A stretch of 64,000 nt of DNA from Acidimicrobiia bacterium (GCA_016871175.1 VFZL01000004.1:62001-126000); one strand, 5' to 3'. Shown: positions 34,057-43,334, counted from the first letter of the stretch. Notes: generated by a model not told the origin, from the sequence alone. Translations and numbers: made by a program.

Positions 34057-35700
34057 ATGTCCGAGTCGCGTGCCTCGGGCGCTTCGTCCCGCGCCTGGCC
34101 CATACCGTGGCACGTTGTCCGTGGCCGGGAGCCGGCCGGTCCGGCCACGCCACCCCGTTTTGACCCTAGCCCAGACGGCGTCCACGCCTACCTGTCCGAC
34201 GCCGCCCGCATGCCTGGCGGGCACGCCGAGGCCGTCGCCTACCCGACGACCGAGGCTGAGGTGGCCACCCTGCTCCGCGAGCGGTCTCACGTGCTGGCCG
34301 TCGGGGCGCAATCCTCGCTGACGGGCGGCGCGACGCCCACGGGCGGCCTGGTGCTGAGCACGGCGCGGATGAAGGCGCTGATCACGTCGAGCCATCGCGT
34401 CATCGTTGGATCCGGTGTCACGCTGACTGAGATCGAGAGCGCGCTGGCCCCCGACCGACGATGGTATCCGCCCGCGCCCACGTATCTGGGCGCGACTGTC
34501 GGCGGCGTGATCGCCACGAATGCCGCCGGAGCGGCCACCTTCAAGTACGGGACCACACGCGATTGGGTCGAGGCGCTGACGGTCGTGCTGGCGACTGGAG
34601 ACGTGCTCGACCTGCGACGGGGCGAGGTCCGCGCGCACCCCGACGGATTCTTCGAATTCGAGCTGCGCGATCGCCGGGTGCGCGTGGACGTTCCGGCGTA
34701 CCGCCGACCGGCCGTGCCGAAGGTGTCGTGTGGCTACTACGCCGCACCGGGGATGGATCTGGTCGACCTGTTCATCGGCGCTGAAGGCACTCTCGGAGTC
34801 GTGACCTCCGCGACGCTTCGAGTCGTGACACCGCGTCCGTCAACGGTTCTCGTGTGGGTCACCTGTCCGTCTCGCGCGACGGGCCTGAGGCTCGTGGACC
34901 GATTGCGTTCCGCTTCGCAGGAGACCTGGTGCTCCCGGCAGACCCATGGGCTCGACGTGAGCGCCATCGAGCACATGGATCGGCGGAGTCTGGACCTGCT
35001 GCGTGAGGACGGCGTTGAGCGCTCGCTCGATATCGCGCTGCCCGGTGACAGCGATCTCGCGCTGCTCATCGCGTTGGAGCTGGATCCGGGCCTGACGGCC
35101 GACATGGCCTTCAGCGAGATCGGTCGAGCGCTCGATGCGGGCGCTCCGAGCACCTCACTGACGCGCTTCTGTCGCATGCTGGCAGACGAGACGCTGTTGG
35201 ATCGCGCGGAGATCGCTCTTCCCGGTGACCGACGGCAGGCCGCCTTCGTCGCGTGCCGCGAGGCGGTGCCGACGGCCGTCAACCAACGAGTGGCGCGCGG
35301 CCAACACGACATCGACCCGACCATCGAGAAGATCGCCGCTGATGTCATCGTGCCGTTCGACCGGCTGCCGATCCTTCTTGACGCGTTTGACGCTGGGTTC
35401 CGCTCCCGTCATCTCGATGGCGCCGCGTGGGGGCACATCTCCGACGGTAACTTGCACGCGAACGTCATCCCGCGGAGCACCGAAGAGCTCCGGGCCGGCA
35501 AGGCCGCCATCCTTGAATTCGGTCGCGTGGCACTCACGCTTGGCGGCGCTCCCTGCGCCGAGCACGGCGTCGGTCGCAATCCGATCAAACAGCAATTGAT
35601 GCGGGAATTGGTCGGTCCGGTGGGAATGGAGGCGATGCGACGCGTCAAACGGGCCTTGGATCCGCGCGGCATCCTCGCGCCGGGCGTGCTGGGTCTCTGA
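34057..35700 (+). CDS. FAD-linked oxidase, D-lactate/glycolate dehydrogenase-like
   Basis: 547 residues. N-terminal FAD-binding-4 domain with GAQSSLTGGATPTGG and GATVGGVIATNAAGAATFKY, then FAD-oxidase C-terminal domain with WGHISDGNLHANVIP (metal/substrate His) and EHGVGRNPIK, ending PRGILAPGVLGL. This is the GlcD/D-lactate dehydrogenase class that oxidises 2-hydroxy acids and passes electrons to quinone or cytochrome. No partner iron-sulfur gene is adjacent. Substrate not assignable. Confidence 0.9.
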   Translation: MSESRASGASSRAWPIPWHVVRGREPAGPATPPRFDPSPDGVHAYLSDAARMPGGHAEAVAYPTTEAEVATLLRERSHVLAVGAQSSLTGGATPTGGLVLSTARMKALITSSHRVIVGSGVTLTEIESALAPDRRWYPPAPTYLGATVGGVIATNAAGAATFKYGTTRDWVEALTVVLATGDVLDLRRGEVRAHPDGFFEFELRDRRVRVDVPAYRRPAVPKVSCGYYAAPGMDLVDLFIGAEGTLGVVTSATLRVVTPRPSTVLVWVTCPSRATGLRLVDRLRSASQETWCSRQTHGLDVSAIEHMDRRSLDLLREDGVERSLDIALPGDSDLALLIALELDPGLTADMAFSEIGRALDAGAPSTSLTRFCRMLADETLLDRAEIALPGDRRQAAFVACREAVPTAVNQRVARGQHDIDPTIEKIAADVIVPFDRLPILLDAFDAGFRSRHLDGAAWGHISDGNLHANVIPRSTEELRAGKAAILEFGRVALTLGGAPCAEHGVGRNPIKQQLMRELVGPVGMEAMRRVKRALDPRGILAPGVLGL

Positions 35701-35720
35701 CCAGGAACTCCGGGACCCCG

Positions 35721-36317
35721 TCAGCGAACGAGCGTCGCGACGGCGACCACGCCGAGACCGGACACGAGCAGCTAGGTCGCGGTGGTGGCGGCCGCGTCGC
35801 TGGCTGGCAGAGCGGGTATCTCGCCTTTCTCGCGCAGGCGCGTCAACGCCTGCACGAGGCGAGATTGCGCCACGAACGCCGTCGCGAGCGCGGCGAGCAG
35901 ACAACACAATCCGACACCCAGCGCCAGGCGCAGACCGACGCCCCATCCACCCGAGGCGACCACCGACAGCAGCGTGCCCATCCAACCGACGAGCGCCAAT
36001 GACGCGAGCCACCGAAGGTGGGTCAGCTCGCGATCGCCGCTCTGACGAGCGAGGTCGAGTCGAAGCAGCCGCTCCGCGCGCTTACGGTCCGCCTCGCGCT
36101 GCTCTCGATCGTAGGACAGCCGCTGATCATCCCGGTGGAACGCCTCCCTGAGCGCCGCGACGGCGGCGCCCGCGAGCTTGGCTTCGACCGGGGCGTCGGC
36201 CAGCTGCATGGTGCCAGCGGCACGGCTCGAGCCGACGGCGCCGCCACGAGTCACCTTGCTGACCACTTCCGCCACTCCAAGAACCGCGTTGAGCACGCGC
36301 AACCAAGGGAACGGCAT
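35721..36317 (-). pseudogene. Membrane protein of unknown function with in-frame TAG
   Basis: From ATG 36317 the protein has a cytoplasmic part with a charged coiled-coil-like segment (REAFHRDDQRLSYDREQREA) and two membrane helices (LASLALVGWMGTLLSVVASG and LGVGLCCLLAALATAFVAQ). A TAG at 35772-35774 ends it, but the same frame goes on as LLVSGLGVVAVATLVR and stops at 35721. The tail is a perfectly plausible third helix, so the amber codon (for example Trp TGG to TAG) seems to have shortened it. Function unknown; no family recognised. Confidence 0.6.
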
Positions 36318-36334
36318 GTCTGCTCCGTATGGCC

Positions 36335-38203
36335 CTACTGTTGAGAACCCAGCCAACGCTGGCGAAACGCCCGCTGACCGTCCGACAGCCGCTGGCCTGC
36401 CGACTCCGCGGGCACGACCTCAAATGATGGATCCGCGGCGAGCGTGAGCGCGACGCTACGCTCGATGCCGGCACGATCGGCGGCTCGCACCGTGACCGTG
36501 TCACGTGGTCGGTGCGCCGCGATTCGCCGCACCAGGTCGGCCTCGGTCGCTGCGCGATGGCCATCGATTTCGAGGATCTCGTCGCCGCGATCGAGGCCAG
36601 CTTGGTGCAGCGGGGTGCCGGGCAGCGTGGCGCTTTCAATGCGGAGGCCATGTGAGCTCTGCGTGAACTCCACGCTCCCCGCCCACGCGGCGTCGGGCCG
36701 CTGGCGCCGGAGCACGAGCCCGGCGGACCGCAGCAATCGGTCGTAGTCGGCGATCTCATGACCGAGGATGTAGCGCTTGAAGAATTCGTCAGCGAACTCC
36801 GCTGATCCGCTGACCTCGGCAAGCCGGGCTTCGACGTCGGCCAGCGTGTATGGGCGGTCGACGTAGCCTGGTCGGCTTCCACCCGGCTTCCCGTGTACGC
36901 GCCACATCGCCCGCATGAAGTCGTCGAGTGTCACCCGGCCGTCAAACCGGTCTCGTAGCGTCAGATCGAGAGCGAGGGCGAGGGCCGCGCCGTGCGGGTA
37001 GTAGGAGACATAGGTGGACGACCAGTTCGTCGGATCCACGGGCTTGCCCCCGTCGGTGAAGACCGCCATCCGGCTCATGTCGTCGGCGGTCCGCGCGAAT
37101 CGGGCCGGGCTGAGCGCCACCGCCCCGACGAACTGGGTCACGGCCTGCGCCGTTGCTGCGACGTCCTCCAGGCCGGCGCGCGCGAGCGTCAGTGCTCCGT
37201 AGTACTCCGTGAAACCCTCGGCGAGCCACAGTTCGCTCGAGACGTTGGCCGCTTCGAAGTCGAAGGGCTCGAGCGAGCGGGGTCGGATCCGCTCCACGTT
37301 CCAGTTGTGGAAGAACTCGTGGGAGACAGTGCCAAGCAAGCGCAGGCGGTCGGCGCGGATCGCGCCAGGCGCCGTGACGACGGTGCTGTTGCGATGCTCC
37401 ATCCCGTCGCCGTTGGCGTACGGGAGGTAGTCCGCCAGAAACGTATAGTGCCCTGGCTCGTAGGTCGGATATTCGCCGTAGATCGTCCGCTGTTCGGCGA
37501 CGATTGCCTTGACGTCCTCGACGAATCGATCGAGCTCCTCGTTGGTGCCGTTGTGGTGCGCAGCGAAACGAAACGTCCGGCCGTCGAGGACGAACGTGCG
37601 CAGCGCGACGGGCCCGAACTCGGTCGGGCTGTCCATCAAGTACTGTAGGTTCGGAGCGGTGAACCGGAGTGGGTCGCCGGTCGCGAGCAACTGTGTCGCG
37701 ACGTGCCAGCGATTCCGCCCGGGCGGTGCGAGGAAGATCACCACTGACGGCCGGTCCTCCAATCCGCGCGAGAACACGAGCGCGGCCGGCATGTTGATGT
37801 GCGCGTGGGCCGGGTCCAGGCCAAGGTACGTTCCATCCACGCGGTCCCCGAACACCTTGTACTTGAACGTGACCGACCCACCGTGGCCCTCGATGCGCCA
37901 GCCATGTGCGTCTGGTTCGGTGGCCCGGATCTCGCGGCCATCGGCCCCGAAGGCGTGCACGTCGTACACGTTCTTTGCGAAATCGTGAACGGTATACCGG
38001 CCGGGAGACGAGCGGCTCATGCGGACGTCGAGCGCGCCTGACCCGATGTCTGGGAAGGTCACCTCCACCTGCATCCAATGGTGTTCGAGGGCCGGGAACG
38101 AGAGCCGATACTCGATGGGCCTCGCTGTCTGCGCGATGCCACTGAAGAGCCCGCTGGCGAACACGACCGAGCCGAGCAGGCACATCGCGAAGGGACGTCT
38201 CAC
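36335..38203 (-). CDS. M61 family peptidase (glycyl aminopeptidase-like) with PDZ domain
   Basis: 622 residues from GTG 38203. Signal peptide MCLLGSVVFASGLFSGIA region. The M61 N-terminal beta domain precedes the catalytic SHEFFHNWN motif and the third ligand in ELWLAEGFTEYYG. A C-terminal PDZ domain (ESATLPGTPLHQAGLDRGD, ILEIDGHRA) follows. It is secreted and takes part in peptide or amino-acid scavenging. It lies 13 bp downstream of the selenoprotein gene and is probably cotranscribed with it. Confidence 0.93.
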   Translation of the reverse strand: MRRPFAMCLLGSVVFASGLFSGIAQTARPIEYRLSFPALEHHWMQVEVTFPDIGSGALDVRMSRSSPGRYTVHDFAKNVYDVHAFGADGREIRATEPDAHGWRIEGHGGSVTFKYKVFGDRVDGTYLGLDPAHAHINMPAALVFSRGLEDRPSVVIFLAPPGRNRWHVATQLLATGDPLRFTAPNLQYLMDSPTEFGPVALRTFVLDGRTFRFAAHHNGTNEELDRFVEDVKAIVAEQRTIYGEYPTYEPGHYTFLADYLPYANGDGMEHRNSTVVTAPGAIRADRLRLLGTVSHEFFHNWNVERIRPRSLEPFDFEAANVSSELWLAEGFTEYYGALTLARAGLEDVAATAQAVTQFVGAVALSPARFARTADDMSRMAVFTDGGKPVDPTNWSSTYVSYYPHGAALALALDLTLRDRFDGRVTLDDFMRAMWRVHGKPGGSRPGYVDRPYTLADVEARLAEVSGSAEFADEFFKRYILGHEIADYDRLLRSAGLVLRRQRPDAAWAGSVEFTQSSHGLRIESATLPGTPLHQAGLDRGDEILEIDGHRAATEADLVRRIAAHRPRDTVTVRAADRAGIERSVALTLAADPSFEVVPAESAGQRLSDGQRAFRQRWLGSQQ

Positions 38204-38216
38204 AGGCCCACCTGGC

Positions 38217-38912
38217 CTACTCGGCCTGAGAGAAGAGCGCCTGTTCGATGAACGCGTCTTCTGGCAGTGCTCCCAGGATTTCGATTGTGTTGTCGACGAT
38301 CGTCTTGGGGACTCCGGTGACGCGGTACTTCCGCGCCAGGTCCGGGTGCTCGGTGGCCTCGACCGCGTAGGCCGTGATGTGGGGGCTGGCGAACGCCATC
38401 TCATGCGCGAGCGTCACGGCTCGCGGGCAGTGCGGTCACGTGGGTGTAGTGAACACGTGCAGCGTCACCGGACGCTGGACGGATGCCAAGCGCTGACGAG
38501 ACGCTTCCGAGAGCTGCGACTCACCGCCGCCCGCCAGCAGCACAGCCTGCACCAGCGACACGAACTCGTATCCAGCCGGCGTCCCGAGAAAGCGGATGCG
38601 CGTGTCGACGAGATCCCCGGAGTCAGCCGAGCCATCGGCGGCAGACACGTGATCGATCTGTGCGTACGCCACCGCGATGGCCGGCACCCGGTCGATGCCG
38701 TACCGCCGAGCGCGGTCAGGTTCCAGGACGAAGTTGACCTCGTCGATGATGACGCGGCTGGACAGGGCCGGGAGCTCGTTCAGCACCTGCCGCGTCTGTG
38801 CGCAGGTCTCGCACCCCAGCGACTGCGTGAAGAACAGCAGGTGTACTGGTCGCGTCAACTGTTCGAATTCGGTGCGCAATCGCGTTTGGTCAGCGGAGCC
38901 GAGCAGCGACAT
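38217..38912 (-). CDS. Candidate selenoprotein: two-domain thioredoxin-fold oxidoreductase (PDO-like), UGA = Sec159
   Basis: 231 residues if the TGA at 38438-38436 is read as selenocysteine. Two thioredoxin folds, as in PDO/GlrX-like protein disulfide oxidoreductases. Domain 1 has CETC (34-37) and VPAIAVAYA (cis-Pro loop); domain 2 has HVFTTPT-U-PHCPRAV, so the TGA replaces the first Cys of the CxxC redox pair, and VTGVPKTIVDN (cis-Pro loop) follows further on in the same frame. Protein text is fully coherent on both sides and ends normally at TAG 38217. A 7-bp hairpin 10 nt after the TGA fits a bacterial SECIS. Cytoplasmic, dithiol/selenol redox role. The alternative, a nonsense mutation TGC/TGT to TGA, is possible but would have hit exactly the active-site Cys. 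Confidence 0.85.
38406..38425 (-). promoter_or_regulatory. SECIS-like hairpin after the in-frame UGA
   Basis: On the minus strand CGCGAGC (38425-38419) pairs perfectly with GCTCGCG (38412-38406), enclosing a hexaloop CGUGAC. The hairpin starts 10 nt, and the loop 17 nt, after the UGA, the same loop distance as in the E. coli fdhF SECIS, and the loop has G at position 2 followed by U, as SelB recognition elements usually require. It is inside coding sequence, as bacterial SECIS elements are. Confidence 0.7.
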
Positions 38913-38941
38913 ACCGCCATTATGGACTGAGATGATGTCCG

Positions 38942-39388
38942 TTACTTGAACAGCTCATCGAACGCACGACGTGCACTATGTTGATCGGTGGCCGTGGCGG
39001 TGCCTGTTTGACGCTCGACGGTGGTGCGCGCACTGAAGAACGTGCAGGCATTGCGCTCGTCCTTCGGGGCGACTCGCTCGGGAAGCCCAGTCTGCGTACA
39101 CTGCCAGCGCGCGCTCGTGTCGAACGACACGCAATTGATGCAACTGTGGACGTCGACACCGCATCGAGCACACCGCGTGTCGAGGGCGACGTCGGTTGAC
39201 AGGCGATTGCCGCAGCGCGCGCAGCGGAAGACCTCGTGTGAGGCCATCAGGTTCGGGGTCCGTGGCCCGGAGGCGTCCTGAAGTGGGCGTCCCGGTGCAC
39301 GGGGCTCCGGCGCACGTTTCGGTGGTCGGGGCTGTTTGTCTCGCGGTTCGTCTTGATAGCCTCGTTGACGGTACTTGCGCTCGCTCAT
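38942..39388 (-). CDS. Zinc-ribbon protein of unknown function
   Basis: 148 residues from ATG 39388 (MSERKYRQRGYQDE, then a Pro/Arg-rich linker). Six Cys in three CxxC pairs at 56/59, 73/76 and 83/86 (FRCARCGNRL, TRCARCGVD, SCINC), followed by FSARTTVERQT. It resembles a recurring acidobacterial protein I know only as hypothetical. It is the first gene of a likely operon with the selenoprotein (29-bp gap) and the M61 peptidase. The metal-binding pattern suggests a nucleic-acid or protein-binding role. Confidence 0.8.
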   Translation of the reverse strand: MSERKYRQRGYQDEPRDKQPRPPKRAPEPRAPGRPLQDASGPRTPNLMASHEVFRCARCGNRLSTDVALDTRCARCGVDVHSCINCVSFDTSARWQCTQTGLPERVAPKDERNACTFFSARTTVERQTGTATATDQHSARRAFDELFK

Positions 39389-39507
39389 GCGGGCATCCTG
39401 CAGTAGATGGCACGGGCGGCGCAAGGGCGCCCGTGCACTAAGGGTTGTCGCGTCGCGACGACGCACGCGGGGCAGGAACCGCGGATGAATTAGGTCACAC
39501 GACAGAA

Positions 39508-39604
39508 TATACTTATTGACTGAAACCTCGACAGTTGTGGCCTGAATCCACAGATTACGTGAAACATTTCACAAAATAGGTTGCAGCCCTACCTGGAAGG
39601 AGGT
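39508..39604 (+). promoter_or_regulatory. Upstream region of the respiratory operon
   Basis: The ~300-bp gap before actA is noticeably AT-richer than its surroundings. It holds a good -10-like TATACT (39508-39513) without a clear -35, a perfect inverted repeat GTGAAACATTTCAC (39559-39572) that could be a regulator site of the Crp/Fnr class, and AAGGAGGT (39597-39604), a very strong ribosome site that stands 14 nt before a GTG at 39619. The true start of ActA is probably later (39685). Confidence 0.5.
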
Positions 39605-39684
39605 ATTCTGGCCTCACCGTGGTGCCGGGCGATCACACGTCACGCCCGGCCTCGAGTGGACGCGGTCAGTTGGCTGTGAAACCG

Positions 39685-40335
39685 ATGCCGCAGATCTTTC
39701 GTCGCAGCTCGAACGCCGTCGCCCGTCTGAGCATCCTGGCCGTCGTCCTTCTTGTGGGCGCAGGACTGACACTGCTCTGGGTGCTCCAGCGTTCAGGGTG
39801 GTACACGGACCAGCGCGTCGCTCGCGAACAGCCCATTCAGTTCAGCCACGAGCGCCACGTCGGCGGCAATGGCATTGATTGCCGGTACTGCCACACATCG
39901 GTGGAGGAGTCCTCGTCTGCAGGAATCCCGCCGGTGAAGACCTGCATGAACTGCCACTCCGAAGTGTTCGCTCAAAGCCAGTACCTCAAGCCGGTGCGCG
40001 ACGCCTTCGAAAGCAATCGCGCGATCAAATGGAACCGCGTGCACGACCTGCCGGACTTCGTCCACTTCGATCACAGCATTCATGTGAGCAAGGGCGTGGG
40101 CTGTACCACCTGCCATGGCCAAGTGGACCGGATGCCGCTCATGTGGCAGGAGCAATCGCTTCAGATGGAATGGTGCCTGAATTGCCACCGCAACCCGGAT
40201 CGCTACGTCCGGCCGAGAAGTGCGGTGTTTTCCGTCAACTATCAAGCACCGCCCGACCAGCTCGAGCTGGGCGCCCGGCTGGTGGCGGACTACGAGATCC
40301 AGAAGTTGACGAGTTGCTCGACGTGTCATCAATGA
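39685..40335 (+). CDS. actA: Alternative complex III, pentaheme cytochrome c subunit ActA
   Basis: 216 residues from ATG 39685 (MPQIFRRSSN, the usual start; an upstream GTG at 39619 with a strong ribosome site adds 22 residues). One N-terminal membrane anchor (ILAVVLLVGAGLTLLWVL) then five heme sites CRYCH, CMNCH, CTTCH, CLNCH and CSTCH. It forms the periplasmic electron exit of the quinol-oxidising complex. Its stop overlaps the actB start (ATGA). Confidence 0.93.
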   Translation: MPQIFRRSSNAVARLSILAVVLLVGAGLTLLWVLQRSGWYTDQRVAREQPIQFSHERHVGGNGIDCRYCHTSVEESSSAGIPPVKTCMNCHSEVFAQSQYLKPVRDAFESNRAIKWNRVHDLPDFVHFDHSIHVSKGVGCTTCHGQVDRMPLMWQEQSLQMEWCLNCHRNPDRYVRPRSAVFSVNYQAPPDQLELGARLVADYEIQKLTSCSTCHQ

Positions 40336-43334
40336 CGCAAGACGCCCGAGAGCTCTGGCGATCGCTCGATGAACTGGCGGACGATCCCGCCTTTCGCGAA
40401 CGCCTTCACCGCGAGTTCCCCACGCCGGTGGAAGCCGTGACGGATCCGCTCGAACGCCGGTCGTTCCTGAAGTTGATGGGGGCGTCACTCGGCCTGGCGG
40501 GTGTGACGGCGTGCACGAAGCAGCCGGTCGAGAAGATCGTCCCTTACGTGCGCCAGCCGGAAGAAGTGGTGCCCGGCAAGCCGCTCTTCTTTGCGACAGC
40601 GATGCCGCTTGGTGGCGCTGGCGTCGGCGTGCTCGTCGAGAGCCACGAGGGTCGTCCCACGAAAGTCGAGGGCAATCCGACGCATCCCGACAGCCTCGGT
40701 GCGACCGACGTGTTCGCGCAGGCCGCTGTGCTCGATCTGTACGACCCCGACCGCGCCCGCGTCGTGACCAACGTCGGCGAGATTCGGCCGTGGCCGACGT
40801 TTCTGGCGACGCTTCGAGCCGCACTGGCCGGTCAACAGCGGCTGCGAGGCGCCGGCTTGAGGATTCTGACCGAGTCGATCAGCTCACCCACGCTCAGCGC
40901 CCAACTCCAAGGCATCCTGACGCAGTATCCGGAGGCCAAGTGGCACCAGTGGGATCCAGCTGGCCGTGACACCGCCTATTCGGGGGCGCGGCTGGCGTTT
41001 GGCGAGCCGGTCGAAACCCTCTACCAGATTGACCGGGCCGACGTCATCGTGGCGCTCGACGCCGATTTCCTCACCTGCGGTCCCGGTTCGCTCCGCTACG
41101 CGCGGCAATTCGCGGGGCGTCGTCGTCCGTCTGAGGCGGAGCGGATGAACCGGCTCTATGTTGCCGAGGCGATGCCGACCTCGACGGGCGCACGAGCCGA
41201 CCATCGTCTGCCCGTGAAGCCGAGCGAAGTAGACCTCATCGCTCGCCAGCTGGCGGTGGCCGTGGGCGTGGCGGGCGTGCCGACAGGCGGCAGCTTCGCG
41301 GGGACGGCGGCCGAGCATGTCTCCAGGTGGATCGCCGCGGTCGCCAAGGATCTTCAAGGGCACAAGGGCGCGTCGGTGGTGATCGCGGGTCCCTCACAGC
41401 CGGCGAGCGTGCATGCACTTGCCCACGCGATGAACGCCGCCCTCGGAAGCGTCGGTACGACGGTTGTGTATACCGAGCCGGTCGTGACGTCGCCGGTCGA
41501 CCACTCGGAGTCCATCAAGGATCTCGTGGCCGACATGACCGCAGGCCGCGTCGACATCTTGCTCATGATGGGCGGCAACCCGGTGTACTCGTCGCCAGCG
41601 GACCTCACCTTCGGTGCCGCGATGGCGAAAGTGCCGCTGCGGATCTACTACGGTTCGCACGACGATGAGACCGCGGGACAGTCGCACTGGCACGTGCCGC
41701 AGTCACACTTTCTCGAGAGCTGGAGCGATGTACGAGCGCTCGACGGAACAGTGTCGATCATTCAGCCGCTCATCGCGCCGCTCTATGCGACGCGCTCGCC
41801 TCACGAGCTGCTTGCGGTCTTCAGCGACACGCCTGAGAAGTCCGGCTACGAGATCGTACGCGAGCACTGGATCAAGACAACCGGCCTCGGCCGACCGGAC
41901 GATGAATCGGACGCGACGCCGGAGTTCGAGAGCCGCTGGCGCCGGTGGTTGCACGACGGGGTGATGGAGGGCACGGCGTTCGCCCCCAGAGCGGTCACGC
42001 TCCGAGCGGATGCGACCGCCGCAGCGGCTGCGCTGTCTGGTTCTGGCGCTGACATCCAGTTCCGCACGGACCCGTGTGTGCTCGATGGCCGCTTCGCCAA
42101 CAACGGATGGCTGCAGGAGCTGCCGAAGCCGCTCACGAAATTGGTGTGGGACAACGCCGTCATCGTGTCGCCGACCATGGCTCAGCAGATCGGGGTCGAG
42201 ACATCGTTCTCTTATCAAGGTGGCGAACGCGGCCAGACGCTCAGCGAGATCGTCGAGGTACGCTACAACGGCCGGTCGGTCCGGGGTGCGTTGTTTCCGG
42301 TGGTTGGCCACCCCGACGCCGTGGTGACGGTTCACCTGGGTTACGGTCGTCGGCGCGGCGGCAGTCTGCTCCGTGGGGCTGGATTCGACGCAAACGCGAT
42401 TCGAACCTCCGACGCACTCTATGTAGGTCGCGGCGTCGAGATTACGCGCACCGGCGACGGCTACTCGCTGGCGTGCACACAAGGGCATCACTCCATGCAA
42501 GGCCGCGGCATGGTCCGTGCGCTCACGAAGGAGGAGTTCCTCCGCCATCCGGAAGCCGTGCATGAAGGCTTCGAATCGCCGCCACGCACCTTGACGCTGG
42601 TCCCCGAGTACAAGTACGAGGGCTACAAGTGGGGCATGGCGATCGACGTCAACGTCTGCACGGGGTGCAACGCGTGCGTCATTGGCTGCCAGGCCGAGAA
42701 CAACATCCCGGTGGTGGGGAAGGCGCAGGTGCTTCGCGGTCGCGAGATGCACTGGCTGCGTGTCGACCAGTACCACCGAGGCGCCCCCGAGAATCCGGAA
42801 ACGTTCTTCCAGCCTGTCCCGTGCCAGCAGTGCGAGAACGCGCCGTGCGAGGTCGTCTGTCCGGTCAATGCCACCGTCCACAGCCATGAGGGGCTGAACG
42901 ACCAGGTGTACAACCGGTGTGTCGGAACCCGCTACTGCTCGAACAACTGCCCGTACAAGGTGCGCCGGTTCAATTACCTGCTGTACCAGGATTGGGACAC
43001 GCCCAGCTTGAAGTTGGGCCGTAATCCCGATGTCACGGTCCGCAGCCGCGGCGTGATGGAGAAGTGTACGTACTGCGTGCAGCGAATCAACGAGGCGAAG
43101 ATCACCTCAGAGAAGGAGCGTCGTAAGGTGCGCGACGGCGAGATTCAGACCGCGTGCGAAGCGGCGTGCCCGACCGAGGCGATCGTGTTCGGCGATCTGA
43201 ACGACCCGCAAAGCCGTGTGTCCCGGCTGCAAGCGGAGCAGCGGAACTACGCGATGCTGGCCGACCTGAACACGCGACCGCGGACCACTTACTTGGCCGT
43301 GGTACGGAACGCGAATCCCGAGGTGGGGGCGTAG
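40332..43334 (+). CDS. actB: Alternative complex III, iron-sulfur molybdopterin-like subunit ActB
   Basis: 1000 residues from ATG 40332. Tat signal with RRSFLKLMGASLGLAG at ~43-58. A large molybdopterin-oxidoreductase-like domain without an evident cofactor-binding Cys, then a ferredoxin-type domain from about residue 775 with CTGCNACVIGC, CQQCENAPCEVVC, CVGTRYCSNNC and CTYC...CEAACP, enough for four clusters. In ACIII it conducts electrons and has no Mo cofactor (family knowledge). The protein is a fusion of the two domains, as in other Act complexes, and is uninterrupted. Confidence 0.95.
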   Translation: MTQDARELWRSLDELADDPAFRERLHREFPTPVEAVTDPLERRSFLKLMGASLGLAGVTACTKQPVEKIVPYVRQPEEVVPGKPLFFATAMPLGGAGVGVLVESHEGRPTKVEGNPTHPDSLGATDVFAQAAVLDLYDPDRARVVTNVGEIRPWPTFLATLRAALAGQQRLRGAGLRILTESISSPTLSAQLQGILTQYPEAKWHQWDPAGRDTAYSGARLAFGEPVETLYQIDRADVIVALDADFLTCGPGSLRYARQFAGRRRPSEAERMNRLYVAEAMPTSTGARADHRLPVKPSEVDLIARQLAVAVGVAGVPTGGSFAGTAAEHVSRWIAAVAKDLQGHKGASVVIAGPSQPASVHALAHAMNAALGSVGTTVVYTEPVVTSPVDHSESIKDLVADMTAGRVDILLMMGGNPVYSSPADLTFGAAMAKVPLRIYYGSHDDETAGQSHWHVPQSHFLESWSDVRALDGTVSIIQPLIAPLYATRSPHELLAVFSDTPEKSGYEIVREHWIKTTGLGRPDDESDATPEFESRWRRWLHDGVMEGTAFAPRAVTLRADATAAAAALSGSGADIQFRTDPCVLDGRFANNGWLQELPKPLTKLVWDNAVIVSPTMAQQIGVETSFSYQGGERGQTLSEIVEVRYNGRSVRGALFPVVGHPDAVVTVHLGYGRRRGGSLLRGAGFDANAIRTSDALYVGRGVEITRTGDGYSLACTQGHHSMQGRGMVRALTKEEFLRHPEAVHEGFESPPRTLTLVPEYKYEGYKWGMAIDVNVCTGCNACVIGCQAENNIPVVGKAQVLRGREMHWLRVDQYHRGAPENPETFFQPVPCQQCENAPCEVVCPVNATVHSHEGLNDQVYNRCVGTRYCSNNCPYKVRRFNYLLYQDWDTPSLKLGRNPDVTVRSRGVMEKCTYCVQRINEAKITSEKERRKVRDGEIQTACEAACPTEAIVFGDLNDPQSRVSRLQAEQRNYAMLADLNTRPRTTYLAVVRNANPEVGA

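Noticed and set aside
39879-40331. N-terminal extension of ActB by 151 residues
   Set aside because: It lies antiparallel to nothing but runs out of frame through the heme motifs of ActA; the ATGA overlap and Tat signal fix the start at 40332.
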